A stretch of 64,000 nucleotides of DNA, taken from CAVQYV01 sp963718295 [NCBI: uncultured Methylomirabilota bacterium] (GTDB taxonomy: Bacteria; Methylomirabilota; Methylomirabilia; CAVQYV01). Of the stretch, positions 26,151 to 34,457 are shown piece after piece (within the stretch, counting starts at the first letter, position 1; each line of letters opens with the position of its first letter). The translations under genes and the position numbers were made by a program. Where the stretch lies: assembly GCA_963718295.1 (NCBI GenBank), contig CAVQYV010000008.1:632519-696518 (forward strand). Direction: 5' to 3'. The notes under the pieces were generated by a model. That model worked only from the letters and a program-made list of their open reading frames with translations, had not been told where the DNA came from and did no database searches.

Positions 26151-28034
26151 CCCCCGAGGGCATCACCCGCCGGCTCATCGCCATCCTGTCTGCCGATGTG
26201 AAGGACTACACCCGCCTGATCAGCCATGATGATGTGGGGACCATCCGCACCCTGGCCGCCTACAAGGAGGCCATGGAGACCCTGATCCAGACGGTACCGG
26301 GGACAGGTGGTGGATGCCACCGGAGACAACTTCCTGGCCCGCTTCGACAGCGTCCTGGATGCGGTGAACTGCGCGGCCGAGATGCAGCGGGACCTCTCCG
26401 AACGCAATGCCGAGCTCCCCTACCACCGGAAGATGGAATTCCGCATGGGGATCAGCCTGGGGGATGTGATGGAGGAAGAGGGCCGGATCTACGGCGACGG
26501 GGTGAACATCGCCGCCCGCCTCCAGGCCTTGGCAGAGGGAGGGGGGATCTGCATCTCCAGCATGGTGCATGATGCCGTCAGGGGCAAGCTGGGCTTCGAA
26601 TACGAGGATCTCGGGGAGCAGACCCTCAAGAACATCGCCGAGCCCATCCGGGTGTATCGGTTGCTCTCCCACCCCGGTGCAGCCGCCCATCGAGTCAAGG
26701 AAGCCAAAAACGCCTTTCGGAAGAAATGGGTGAAGATCGCCCTGGCCGCCGGGATCCTCCTTGTCATTGCCGCTGGGCTCCTCTGGCGCTTTGTCATTCT
26801 TCCCGCTCGCGCCCCTCAGGTCGCCTCTGTCCAGCAGATGGCGCTATCCCTTGCCCGACAAGCCCTCCATCGCCGTGCTGCCCTTCGAGAATCTCAGCGA
26901 GGATAAGTCGCAGGATTTCATTGCGGATGGGATGACGGAGGATATCATCTCCGCCCTGGCCCGGTTCAAACAGCTCTTCGTCATCGCCCGCAACTCCACC
27001 CAGACCTATAAGGGCAAAGCCGTGAAGGTGCAGCAGGTGGCAGAAGAGTTGGGGGTGCGCTATGTGCTGGAGGGCAGCATGGAGATCTCGAAGGATCGCA
27101 TCCGGGTCACGGCCCAGCTCATCGATGCCATCGCCGGCACCCATCTCTGGGTCGAGCGGTACGATCGCCCCCTGACGGATGTCTTCCAGGTGCGGGACGA
27201 GGTGACCCGGAAGCTCGTGGGCTCCCTGGCCGGCAAGCTGGACCAGGCGGAAATGGCAAGGGCATCACTCCAGCATCCGGATAGCCTGGATGCATACGGC
27301 CTTTATTGGCGCGCCTTGAGTTATTTTTGCGTTACACCCCTGCTGATAACGCCAAGGCCCGGGAGATGTTTGAAAAAGCGATTGCCCTGGATCCGAATTA
27401 TGCGGCTGCTTAGAGAGTGTTGGCGTGGACACATTTTCATGATTGGATGTACGGGTGGCTCCCGGGCAAAGCCCAAGGAGTCCTATCAAAAGGCCCTGGA
27501 ATCGCCTACAAGGCGGTGGCCCTGGATCCGAGCGACGGCGTGGACGCGATGCTCGCTGGGCTATTTCCTCCTTTACGGCAGGAAATTCGACGAAGCAGCG
27601 GCTGAATTTGAAGAGGCCTTGAAGGCCAATCCCAACGACGCGCACCTCATTGTCCATTCGGCGGAATTCTACTCGGATGTTGGCCAGCCAGAAGAGGCCA
27701 TCAGGCGGATCAAGGAGGCGATGCGCCTGAATCCCAATTATCCCAACTGGTACTTGTGGCACTTTGGGTTGGGCCCAATACAATGCGCACGATTATGAAG
27801 GGGCGGTTGAGACGCTCAGGAAGATGTCGCCGATGGGTGAAGCCAGAGCGAACTCTTGCCGCTTCCCTGGCCCAACTGGGGCGGATGGAGGAGGCGCGGG
27901 CCGAGGCAGAGAAGTATTTGAAGGATGATCCCTCCTTCTCCGCATCCTATGCTGCTAGCACCACGCCCTTCCTCCACGAGAAGGACCGACAGCACTTCGA
28001 GGAGGGCCTCATCAAGGCCGGCCTTCCGAGGTGA
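26147..28034 (+). pseudogene. Class III cyclase / TolB-like / TPR gene B3, frameshifted
   Basis: It starts in the ATGA overlap with gene A2. In order: class III cyclase domain (RRLIAILSADVKDYTRL to IRVYRLLSHPG), a transmembrane helix (ALAAGILLVIAAGLLWRFVI), and a TolB-like N-terminal domain (SIAVLPFENLSEDKSQDFIADG, then VRYVLEGSM and THLWVERYDRPL). TPR repeats end at KAGLPR. Frameshifts lie near 26290, 26855, 27330-27540 and 27770. It is the longest gene B copy in the window. Proteins of this layout are cyclases whose C-terminal half probably senses periplasmic or protein signals. If the shifts are errors it would be a functional protein of about 625 residues. Confidence 0.8.
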
Positions 28035-28427
28035 GATCCCTTCCCATAAGAGGAGGGCGGTGGATCTGCTGCATTCGGCACTGAACGAGCGGTCCTCCAG
28101 GCTCCCATCTCCGGGCCAGACGGGAGGGAGCGCATGTCGGCAAGGATAGCGGAGGGAAGAGTCTCGCTGTTCGAGCAGGAACCATTCCTCGGGGCCAAGG
28201 AGGCATTGAGGATGGGCTGGGAAGGCTTTAGGGGTGGTAGACCCGGAAGGACCAGGAGAGCAGAAAAGTTTGCTTTCCCTCGCTGACCTTTGCAAGTTGC
28301 AACCTCTGTGTTACCTGAATTCTCTACAACGTTGAAGATCAGCGGTCGGGCCAATCACCTCCAGATGCAAATCAATTGCTATTTGTAAAGGGCCGGTCCG
28401 CTGCATCGTATGTTGGGCTGCGCGTCT
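28035..28427. other. Intergenic region, no gene seen
   Basis: About 390 bases between converging genes. The first part (GATCTGCTGCATTCGGC, near 28062) resembles the left flank of repeat copy B (near 5800), so a decayed piece of that repeat may lie here. No clear terminator. Confidence 0.45.
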
Positions 28428-28976
28428 TCATTTCAATTTCCCTAACGTCCTGAAATGACGCCTGACGTCCGGCAACTCGATCCTTCTTTTCATCTGCGTG
28501 TCCAGTTGTCGGTAGCTCTGGAACAGCCCGTGTAATGGCCGAAGTTGAAAGACAACCTGAGACCGGCTCTTATCGATATAGATGACTGGATAATTGATTG
28601 CCCGAGCAGAGCCCGGTTCAATAAACGACCCGCCAAATAAAGGCCTTTTCCCAAGATAAGCCACGAACGATTTCTCGATTAATTTTAGTCCGCCTAAACG
28701 TTCTGAAGCCGAAGAGCTTAAAATAATCTCTTGATCCTCCCAGTTGTAGGTCTCTATGTCCTTATCAGCCAAGATTACCGTCCCGTAGGGGGGAGTCTCT
28801 AATAATTTTCTCCACGCTGGATCCTCATAATTATATGGCAAGACGTCTATAAGACGATCGGCGATCACGTATATCTCAAATTGACCATTCGTCTGAGGCT
28901 CAGCCATAGAATTTCCACCTTGCTCCAAAATACACAGGAGCGTTACAAAGCAGACAATGATGACACCGGCTCTCAT
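28428..28976 (-). CDS. Secreted hypothetical protein
   Basis: The 182-residue protein has a signal peptide (residues 1-24, ending near NSMAEP) and a soluble domain of mixed strands with PYGTVILADKDIETYNWEDQEIILSSSASERL and FVAYLGKRPLFGGSFIEPGSARAINYPVIYID. I do not recognise the family with certainty. Regular strand spacing suggests a compact periplasmic beta domain. It is on the minus strand, converging on the cyclase genes, with no partner gene nearby. Confidence 0.65.
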   Translation of the reverse strand: MRAGVIIVCFVTLLCILEQGGNSMAEPQTNGQFEIYVIADRLIDVLPYNYEDPAWRKLLETPPYGTVILADKDIETYNWEDQEIILSSSASERLGGLKLIEKSFVAYLGKRPLFGGSFIEPGSARAINYPVIYIDKSRSQVVFQLRPLHGLFQSYRQLDTQMKRRIELPDVRRHFRTLGKLK

Positions 28977-29229
28977 ATGTTATAGATCGTTCTGGCAGCC
29001 CAACGCTGCGGTTGAGCAGCACCAGACCACGCAGCTAAAGGGCTATAGGAGAAGCCACCGCATGTGGGCCGCGTGGTTTGGTGTTCGGCTAGAACCGCTA
29101 CAACGCCGAGATCCAGCCGCGTCGGCAGGGCCGTCAACCTGGAATCTTTTGTTGGGTGGACCCGGCGTAGCCCTCGACCTGTTACAGGAAATCTTTCGCG
29201 GCGCTGTTCAACTTGGATTACCTGAGGAA

Positions 29230-29652
29230 TCACGATTCACAACGTCTCAATCGTGCGGACCGACCCAGATGCCCGTTCCCCAATAGGTACGCGGCGGCTT
29301 TTCCTTCAGGATGGTCACGATGCAGGCTTCGTCGTCCGCTTCCCAGAGAATTGAGCGTCTGCTCAGTGAAGGAGTTGCCCTGGCGAATCAGATCAGCGGC
29401 TTCGACTTCCGTGATGGGCAAAAGCGTCCAGTATTGGGGATCGTCACCATCTACCCAATCAATCATCTCCGTGAAGATGGATAGGAAGCGTTGAGAGCAG
29501 CTGCTGCATGCCCGGATCATAACGTGGAAGTGCGACTCGTCAATCAGGTCGGCTTCCCTCGTAAGCGCACGGTACGCGGCGTCGGCGCCCTCTGGGGAGG
29601 ACGGCCAGCAATTTTCGCAACCGAACACTTCCGCGATTGGTTCGTCGCTCAT
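29230..29652 (-). CDS. Small hypothetical protein with two CxxC pairs
   Basis: The 140-residue protein starts MSDEPIAEVFGCENCW and has a second pair in RACSSCSQRFLSIF, about 40 residues later. A four-cysteine zinc site is likely. A later stretch WVDGDDPQYWTLLPIT is typical of small cytoplasmic proteins of unknown function. The frame is open far upstream (to 29883), but ATG 29652 is the first start before recognisable sequence. Function unknown. Confidence 0.6.
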   Translation of the reverse strand: MSDEPIAEVFGCENCWPSSPEGADAAYRALTREADLIDESHFHVMIRACSSCSQRFLSIFTEMIDWVDGDDPQYWTLLPITEVEAADLIRQGNSFTEQTLNSLGSGRRSLHRDHPEGKAAAYLLGNGHLGRSARLRRCES

Positions 29653-29999
29653 CTCTCGGTGTCCCTCTGCAGGACCTGACCCATCCTTGTCCGCCCAACT
29701 TTTGTTTTGTGCTGCTGCAGCGGTCGGCAGAAGATTCCAGTTCATCCGACGGATATTTTGGGGCTTGATTTGTAAGCGCTTCGATAAATTGAAGGTGCAC
29801 GCATTATGAGGATACGCTCTGCTGGAAAAGAACCGTCCGGACCGGGATTTTTCCTCTTCCTGGGTGATGTTTACTCCTCCCATGTCTCGCTGTCAACTGA
29901 TTTTCCCGGCGCGGGTCCTCCCGCCCTCCGATCAGGCCAGAGACTTGCTTAAGGATGGGAATCTTTTGGAGTGGCTTACTCTTGATGGGGGCTGGTCGA
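29653..29999. other. Intergenic region, no gene seen
   Basis: Frames here extend from the minus-strand gene but lack similarity or ribosome sites. It leads into repeat copy D. Confidence 0.4.
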
Positions 30000-30050
30000 T
30001 GTGCCGGAATCGGCTCCGAACAAAACGAGGTGTACAATAAGGGTATAGAA

Positions 30051-30088
30051 AAGGGGTTATGAGAGAACCATATATCTCATAACCCCTT
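30051..30088 (+). terminator. Hairpin, terminator-like, repeat copy D
   Basis: AAGGGGTTATGAGA (30051-30064) pairs perfectly with TCTCATAACCCCTT (30075-30088). At 14 bp it is the strongest of the four copies; a GATTTTGTT run follows. Confidence 0.65.
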
Positions 30089-30096
30089 GATTTTGT

Positions 30097-30153
30097 TGGA
30101 GCCGGCGGGGGGACTTGAACCCCCGACCTGATGATTACGAATTAGATCGCTCC
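30097..30153 (-). pseudogene. tRNA-Thr-like 3' fragment, repeat copy D
   Basis: Same 57-base fragment as copies A and C, with a CGU anticodon loop and CCA end; no 5' half. Confidence 0.65.
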
Positions 30154-30517
30154 GGGGGCTCGATTTTAGCACCGGTTGGCATGTGGTTGCCTGCATTGGA
30201 AAAGCTGGGCTCTGGCAGCGATCGGATTTCTCCCGGTTTGCCCCGCTTTCCCCTGTATGGTGCCAGAAAAGGGTACAGTCAGGCTTCCCCGCTCCCGGCG
30301 GGAAATCGAACCCGTGTTGCCGCACTGCCAGGCTCAAGTTGCTGGCCTCTGATCTGATCGGCCCCCTCATCCCTTTCCAGGGAAACCTCCCCTAGCCGAT
30401 GACCCCACTTTATCGCTTGACTTGCCTCCATTTGCGGTATTATAAACGGAACATGATGTGGTTGAATTTATCCCTTTCAGCCCGCTTCTCCTAGGTACGA
30501 TAAAGTCGGCTATAGCT

Positions 30518-30548
30518 GGGGTCTTACGCGGAAAACATGTAAGACCCC
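30518..30548 (+). repeat. 10-bp hairpin
   Basis: GGGGTCTTAC (30518-30527) pairs perfectly with GTAAGACCCC (30539-30548) around an 11-base loop. No T-run follows on the plus strand; it could be a terminator relic or an operator. Confidence 0.5.
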
Positions 30549-30636
30549 GGGCTCGTGGGTAGATGGATCCGACTGTCTGTTGCATATGAGATCTGTTGAC
30601 ATTGTTGCCCGGCGTCTTATTTTGATAGAAACCCGG

Positions 30637-30666
30637 TTGAGGGTTCCCATGCGGAAACCATATAAT
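30637..30666 (+). promoter_or_regulatory. Predicted promoter of the possible HEPN gene
   Basis: TTGAGG (30637-30642), an 18-base spacer and a perfect TATAAT (30661-30666), 28 bases before the start codon. A second candidate with TTGACA at 30596 has a weaker -10. Confidence 0.5.
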
Positions 30667-30693
30667 CCCTAGCTGGGACAGTGCGGAAATGCG

Positions 30694-31413
30694 ATGAGTG
30701 ACCAACTCGAAAGCCATGTCGAACAGACGGCTGCGTTCGCTCGTTATCTCTCATGGGCGGATCTCCTGAACAGGCTGTTTGAGGCGGAAATAGCAAGCCA
30801 GCCCCCGGCCGGGGATACAGTCGCATCTAGGGACCACGAATGGCGATGGTTCGGCCTGATGTGCTACTGGTACTCGAGTCTCCATGTGGTCGTAGAAGGT
30901 TGGGATCAACTTGGGTTTTCTGATCCTGTCATTGAAAAACTGCTGGAGCATCCAAAGCAATTCCGAAAACTGCTACGCCAATTCCGCAACGCCGTATTCC
31001 ACTATCAGTCATCTCTTTTGGATCCGAGATTCGTTAGGCTGTTGGGTTACGGTGCCGCGCATGTCTACTGGATACGGGTGCTCCACGATGAATTCGTCCG
31101 CTTCTTCGCCGAATTTCTCGCTCGTCAGATGGTAACCGACGAGCAACGAGTCGAGCTTCGTGAGATCATCGAGGCGGTCATTCAGTGGTACCCCTACCCT
31201 CAAGCGCCGCAACTGGAATCGTTAGAGCGCACTCTATCCCACGGACGCCAACTTCTATCCAAGTATCCCGACGATCGATCTCAGCAACGTGAAGAGGCCG
31301 AGCGCAGTCTAGAATTGGGAGAAGCAGCTCTTCGTGAGGCACGCCGAAACTTAGCAGCGTTCCGTGCACGGATGCTTCGTGAGGCTGGCGTGGAGGAGGG
31401 TGATGTGGACTAA
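30694..31413 (+). CDS. Hypothetical protein with HEPN-like motif
   Basis: The 239-residue protein is largely helical. At about residue 102 it has LRQFRNAVFHYQ, an Arg-Asn-x3-His arrangement like the catalytic motif of HEPN ribonucleases. It is preceded by a helix-rich region with VVVEGWDQLGFSDPVI, as in several HEPN families. The C-terminal 60 residues form a charged coiled coil. No antitoxin-like gene is adjacent, but a fragment of an Mrr restriction gene follows, suggesting a defence context. The start GCGATG lacks a strong ribosome site. Function is inferred from one motif and position only. Confidence 0.55.
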   Translation: MSDQLESHVEQTAAFARYLSWADLLNRLFEAEIASQPPAGDTVASRDHEWRWFGLMCYWYSSLHVVVEGWDQLGFSDPVIEKLLEHPKQFRKLLRQFRNAVFHYQSSLLDPRFVRLLGYGAAHVYWIRVLHDEFVRFFAEFLARQMVTDEQRVELREIIEAVIQWYPYPQAPQLESLERTLSHGRQLLSKYPDDRSQQREEAERSLELGEAALREARRNLAAFRARMLREAGVEEGDVD

Positions 31414-31501
31414 CAAGCGTGTCGAGCTGGGCGACTTGAGTGGCGGTGCGCCGGCGGCTCACGCGCACGCCGTTGGCCGGAAGATAGAAAGGAGGCGCTG
31501 A

Positions 31502-31680
31502 ATGGCAGTTCCTGATTTTCAGAGTTTTTTCAAGCCGCTCCTTGATTTCGCGGCCGATGGGAAGGAGCATTTTATTCAAGAAGCAAGAAGTGCAATTGCC
31601 TCCCAAATGTCCTTCCTGAGGACGACCTGAAGGAGTTACTGCCGAGCGGCACCCAAACCAAGTTCGACAATCGTGTTCCG
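31502..31680 (+). pseudogene. mrr: Mrr restriction protein, N-terminal domain fragment
   Basis: AAAGGAGG precedes an ATG opening MAVPDFQSFFKPLLDFAADG and a KEHFIQEA stretch, the start of the Mrr N-terminal winged-helix domain of type IV restriction enzymes. A shift near 31605 continues in the next frame as LPEDDLKELLPSGTQTKFDNRV, again matching the domain. Similarity stops abruptly after FDNRV at about 31678, where composition turns GC-rich. The nuclease domain is missing. The most likely cause is the contig join rather than natural deletion. Confidence 0.8.
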
Positions 31681-31682
31681 CT
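31678..31682. other. Probable contig join, block 1 to block 2
   Basis: The Mrr frame ends mid-domain, GC content rises sharply, and gene content changes from Desulfobacterota-like to acidobacterial. The exact base is uncertain by about ten. Confidence 0.6.
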
Positions 31683-32339
31683 CGTTTATGTTGCTACATG
31701 CACAGCGTTCTCGCGCTTGCGCCGCACGTCCCGCGGCGTCGAGCGGATGACGTCGCGCCGGTAATTGCCAACCCCCAGGAGCGTCGCCGGCCGGGTCAAG
31801 GCCGCGACCGCGGCGAGCGCAGCGAGCGGAGCCTTGAGGCGGCCGGTGCGCTCCCGGGGAATCGGGCACCGGAGCGACGCCAATTCCGCCCCTGCAGCTG
31901 AACACGTCAACTGCGCGGTTTCTGGTCCGGGATCCGTGTCAGTTCGGGACCACTTGCGGCACCGTGGACACCGGCACGCGGAACCGAGGTGTGAACGACC
32001 CAAACATGGCGCGGCGCGCATTTCGCGCTGCGCGGAAGGGGGTCGTTCACACCTCGGTTCTTCCCAGAGAGGGGTCTGTGACGGCGACTACGGACTGGAC
32101 CTGGGACGCGGTGACTCCGCGAACAGGGGCAGTTGCGTCGGCGCACATCTGCTTGCTGTTCTTGCGGTTGCGCCGCTCGACGACGAGGCGGGCCACCACG
32201 TGGTCGATGACGGGAGGCACGTCGTTGGTGCGCCCGCGGGGTTGAGACCCGGGCTTCACGCGTTGCGCGAGGACGGCGCTCGGATCGGTCCCCCTCCGCA
32301 TGTCTTGTTGGCCGTGACGACGCTACAATCGTGGGCACC
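31683..32339. other. GC-rich stretch without recognised gene, with cruciform
   Basis: Long open frames on both strands reflect the high GC and show no known motif. A long inverted repeat lies at 31981-32060. A decayed transposable element is possible but not shown. Confidence 0.4.
31981..32060 (+). repeat. 21-bp perfect inverted repeat with nested dyad (cruciform)
   Basis: GAACCGAGGTGTGAACGACCC (31981-32001) is exactly reverse-complementary to 32040-32060. The 38-base loop itself contains a near-perfect dyad (GCGCGGCGCG / CGCGCTGCGC around CATTT). An 80-base extended hairpin could form. It resembles an element end pair or a binding site; no T-run follows, so a terminator is unlikely. Confidence 0.7.
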
Positions 32340-32631
32340 ATGAACAACCGGGAACGAATCGTTCGAGACGCCCGCGTCGTTGGCGGCGAGCCTGTGTTCC
32401 GTGGCACCAGAGTCCCGCTCCGCACGGTGCTGGCCAGCCTCGCCGAGGGCGCGAGCACGGACCAGATCCTCGCCGACTTCCCGGGCCTCTCTCGCGAGGA
32501 TGTGCGTGCCGCGATGGCGGTCGCGGTGGGACCTCGATTGCCTCGCCGCCCAAGCGGATGAGGACGCCGCACTGGCTGAGGCAGGCCTCGACAGGTGGTG
32601 TGCAGCGCTCGACGGCGATGATCAGGATTGA
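32340..32631 (+). CDS. DUF433 antitoxin 1 (solitary, one frameshift)
   Basis: The protein begins MNNRERIVRDARVVGGEPVF and has the DUF433 core: GGEPVFRGTRVPLRTVLASL, then EGASTDQILADFPGLSREDV. A shift near 32527 moves the end to another frame (LDCLAAQADEDAALAEAGLD to a stop at 32631). DUF433 proteins are small DNA-binding-type antitoxins encoded before DUF5615 PIN-like toxins. No DUF5615 gene follows on this strand. First member of a cluster of six. Confidence 0.75.
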
Positions 32632-32697
32632 GACGCGGCCGCGCCGACCGTGCCGAAGGAGCCCCGCGCGGCCTCGAACAGCGGGACTACTCGAGGA

Positions 32698-33018
32698 TCA
32701 GGAACGAGGCGACTTCGTCCTGTTCGAAATCGAGGATCGCGCGAACACTCTGACGCAACAACTCGATGATCGCCGCGGTCGTGCAGTTGCCACGCTGGAC
32801 CCAGACGACCTTCGGTGGGAACCCCTCGACCAGACTGCGCTGGTGGAAATCACTGTCCTTCGAGACGACCAGGAACCCGTGTTCGCGTGCGTAATCCCAG
32901 ACCCGTCGTCCGGTGCCCGCTGCAGCGCCACCGCCCGAACGTGCACCGAGTCGGGGTATAAGTCCGCCAGTGCCGCGGAGAGCCGGGGTGATAGGTTGTT
33001 GTCGAACAGGAGCTTCAC
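32698..33018 (-). pseudogene. DUF5615 PIN-like toxin, frameshifted copy
   Basis: The start is GTG 33018, overlapping the antitoxin stop by GTGA. The protein opens KLLFDNNLSPRLSAALADLYPDS, the acidic-site start typical of DUF5615 (PIN-like nuclease fold). One base is missing near 32898 relative to the intact copy (37952-38284), where that copy reads CCCGGTCG. The second half (VVWVQRGNCTTAAIIELLRQS) is in another frame. If the deletion is a sequencing error the gene is functional. Confidence 0.8.
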
Positions 33019-33240
33019 GCCGGAACCTTGACGAGGCGCTTCTCCCGGTCCGCGGCAAAGGCGAGGCAGGCCCGAACATCATCGGAGCGTCAGATCCGGG
33101 AAATCCGACACAATGTCGTCGACGGACATCCCGGACGACAGATACTCCAGCACGTCGTACACCGTGATGCGCAGCCCACGGATGCACGGCTTCCCCCCGC
33201 GCTTGCCGGGCTCGATCGTGATGTAGGGCCGGTAGTCCAT
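33015..33240 (-). pseudogene. DUF433 antitoxin 2, frameshifted copy
   Basis: The protein begins MDYRPYITIEPGKRGGKPCI and has the DUF433 core, through VLEYLSSGMSVDDIVSDFPDL. One extra base near 33090 (GGAGCG instead of GGGCG in the other copy) shifts the last 20 codons. It is translationally coupled to the toxin. Its duplicate at 38281-38505 is intact. Confidence 0.8.
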
Positions 33241-33561
33241 CGGCTGAGGGTAGCATAGCGCCGCTTCGGCGGCGTAGGCTCGGCGGGACACCACGAAGAC
33301 GGGCCCGGCAACCTCCCAGCGCGTCGCTCGAGACGAGGGTTCGGCGCGGTCCCCGGCGGAACCCGCGGAACTCGAGTTGGCCACCGACGAGGCCCTCGGC
33401 CGACTCGAGACCGTTGCCGAACGCTGAGCCAGCACCCCTCCCACCGGTCGCACACCGGCCGTCGGCCGACGGGCACCAGATGGTCGTAGTCGTGAGTCCA
33501 GCGTCCGGTACGTCCACGCGCCCGCGTCCCGCCGCGATCGCGTCGGCCGCGGCGGTCGACA
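33241..33561. other. Intergenic region upstream of antitoxin 2
   Basis: Its first 90 bases belong to the duplicated segment and should hold the toxin-antitoxin promoter. The rest shows no gene. Confidence 0.45.
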
Positions 33562-34457
33562 TCAGGGGCGTCGAACGCGCGCCTCGCTAACCTCCATCCA
33601 GTGCCGGTACAGGGCGCTGAATCGCGGGCGGGTGAAAGGCTGGTCGCCAGCCGCCGCCACACCCGGGGGCGCTGGCAGATCCGTCGCTCGTGGTGACCCC
33701 TCACGTCGCCGCAGGAACAGCCGCCACAGGCCCTGCACATCGTCCTCGGTCAGCGGTGATTCGAGTTCCTCGCGGACCATCGTCTGGTAGGCCCTGCGTG
33801 AGCCGCGCGAGGGGTGCCGTGAACACCACGAACAGCGACCACGCGTGGACGGTGGCGAGGTGCGCGAGCAGGCCCTGCAGGGCCCGCCGGAAGCGGTCCG
33901 GCGAGGCCTCCGTGATCAGGCACACGAACACCGTCGCGCCCTCGCGATCGATGCCCACAGGGTGGATGAGCGGCAGTCGCCGGGGCCCGGTCGCGGAGCC
34001 TCTGACGGCCGTCCGCGGGCCCCGCCGCCGGTTCGATCGCCCGCCAGCCGCCCCGCAGATCGTGGTCGGTCAGGGCGGCGTAGGAGGCCGCGTCCGGGGT
34101 CATCAGCGCGGCGTCCAGTCGCATCAGTCGCAGCACGACCAGGGCCGGTGACATCGCTCGGCGATAGCGGCTCGCGTCGTCGCCGAAGGCGGCCTCGAGC
34201 GCCCGTCCGTGCACGTGGTAGACGTGCGCCCGGTTGTGCCCGCAGCGGATGCGAACGGCATGTCCGCGACGGACCAGGCGGGCGAAGAACCCGAGGCACT
34301 TCCGCCCGCCTGGCGCGATGCCGGCGAGGCTCGCGTACTGCCTCGGCACGCACACGCCGCCACACCGCAGCACGAGCCGCAGGAAGCGCAACTGGCGCGG
34401 CGTGTAGCCCAGCGCGCGGAGCGCGCGGACGCGGTCGCAGAAGAGCGTGGCGGGCAT
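33562..34457 (-). CDS. Hypothetical element protein downstream of replication-relaxation gene
   Basis: It starts at ATG 34457 in a TGATG overlap with the upstream gene. About 300 residues spread over three frames, with shifts near 33990 and 33780. The N-terminal part (LGYTPRQLRFLRLVLRCGGV, then ASLAGIAPGGRKCLGFFARLV and NRAHVYHVHGRALEAAF) looks like a winged-helix DNA-binding domain. The end reads LYRHWMEVSEARVRRP. I do not know the family by name. The tight coupling suggests a shared role in element replication or transfer. Confidence 0.55.

Larger units (their letters stand above)
30000..30290 (+). repeat. Dispersed repeat, copy D
   Basis: Same order as copies A-C: GTGTACAATAAGGGTATAG (30030-30048), hairpin, tRNA-Thr-like 3' fragment, CCGGTTGGCATGTGGTTGCC, TCTCCCGGTTTGCCCC, and GGGTACAGTCAGGC near 30270. 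It lacks the promoter module. It marks the right boundary of the repeat-rich region, 400 bases before a possible HEPN gene. Confidence 0.85.
30291..30693. other. Intergenic region with hairpin and promoter
   Basis: No gene is supported. It holds a 10-bp hairpin at 30518-30548 and a promoter-like pair shortly before the next gene. Confidence 0.5.
32690..33330. repeat. Direct duplication, left copy (partner at 37950-38600)
   Basis: About 640 bases holding a DUF5615/DUF433 pair and its upstream region are repeated in the same orientation 5.3 kb away, with a few percent mismatch and several one-base indels. The matching edge is clear at CTACTCGAGGATCAGGAACGA. Confidence 0.8.

Noticed and set aside
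31686-32021. Possible transposase fragment on the minus strand after join 1
   Set aside because: Protein-like composition in part, but I could not match it to any transposase motif, so it is not listed.
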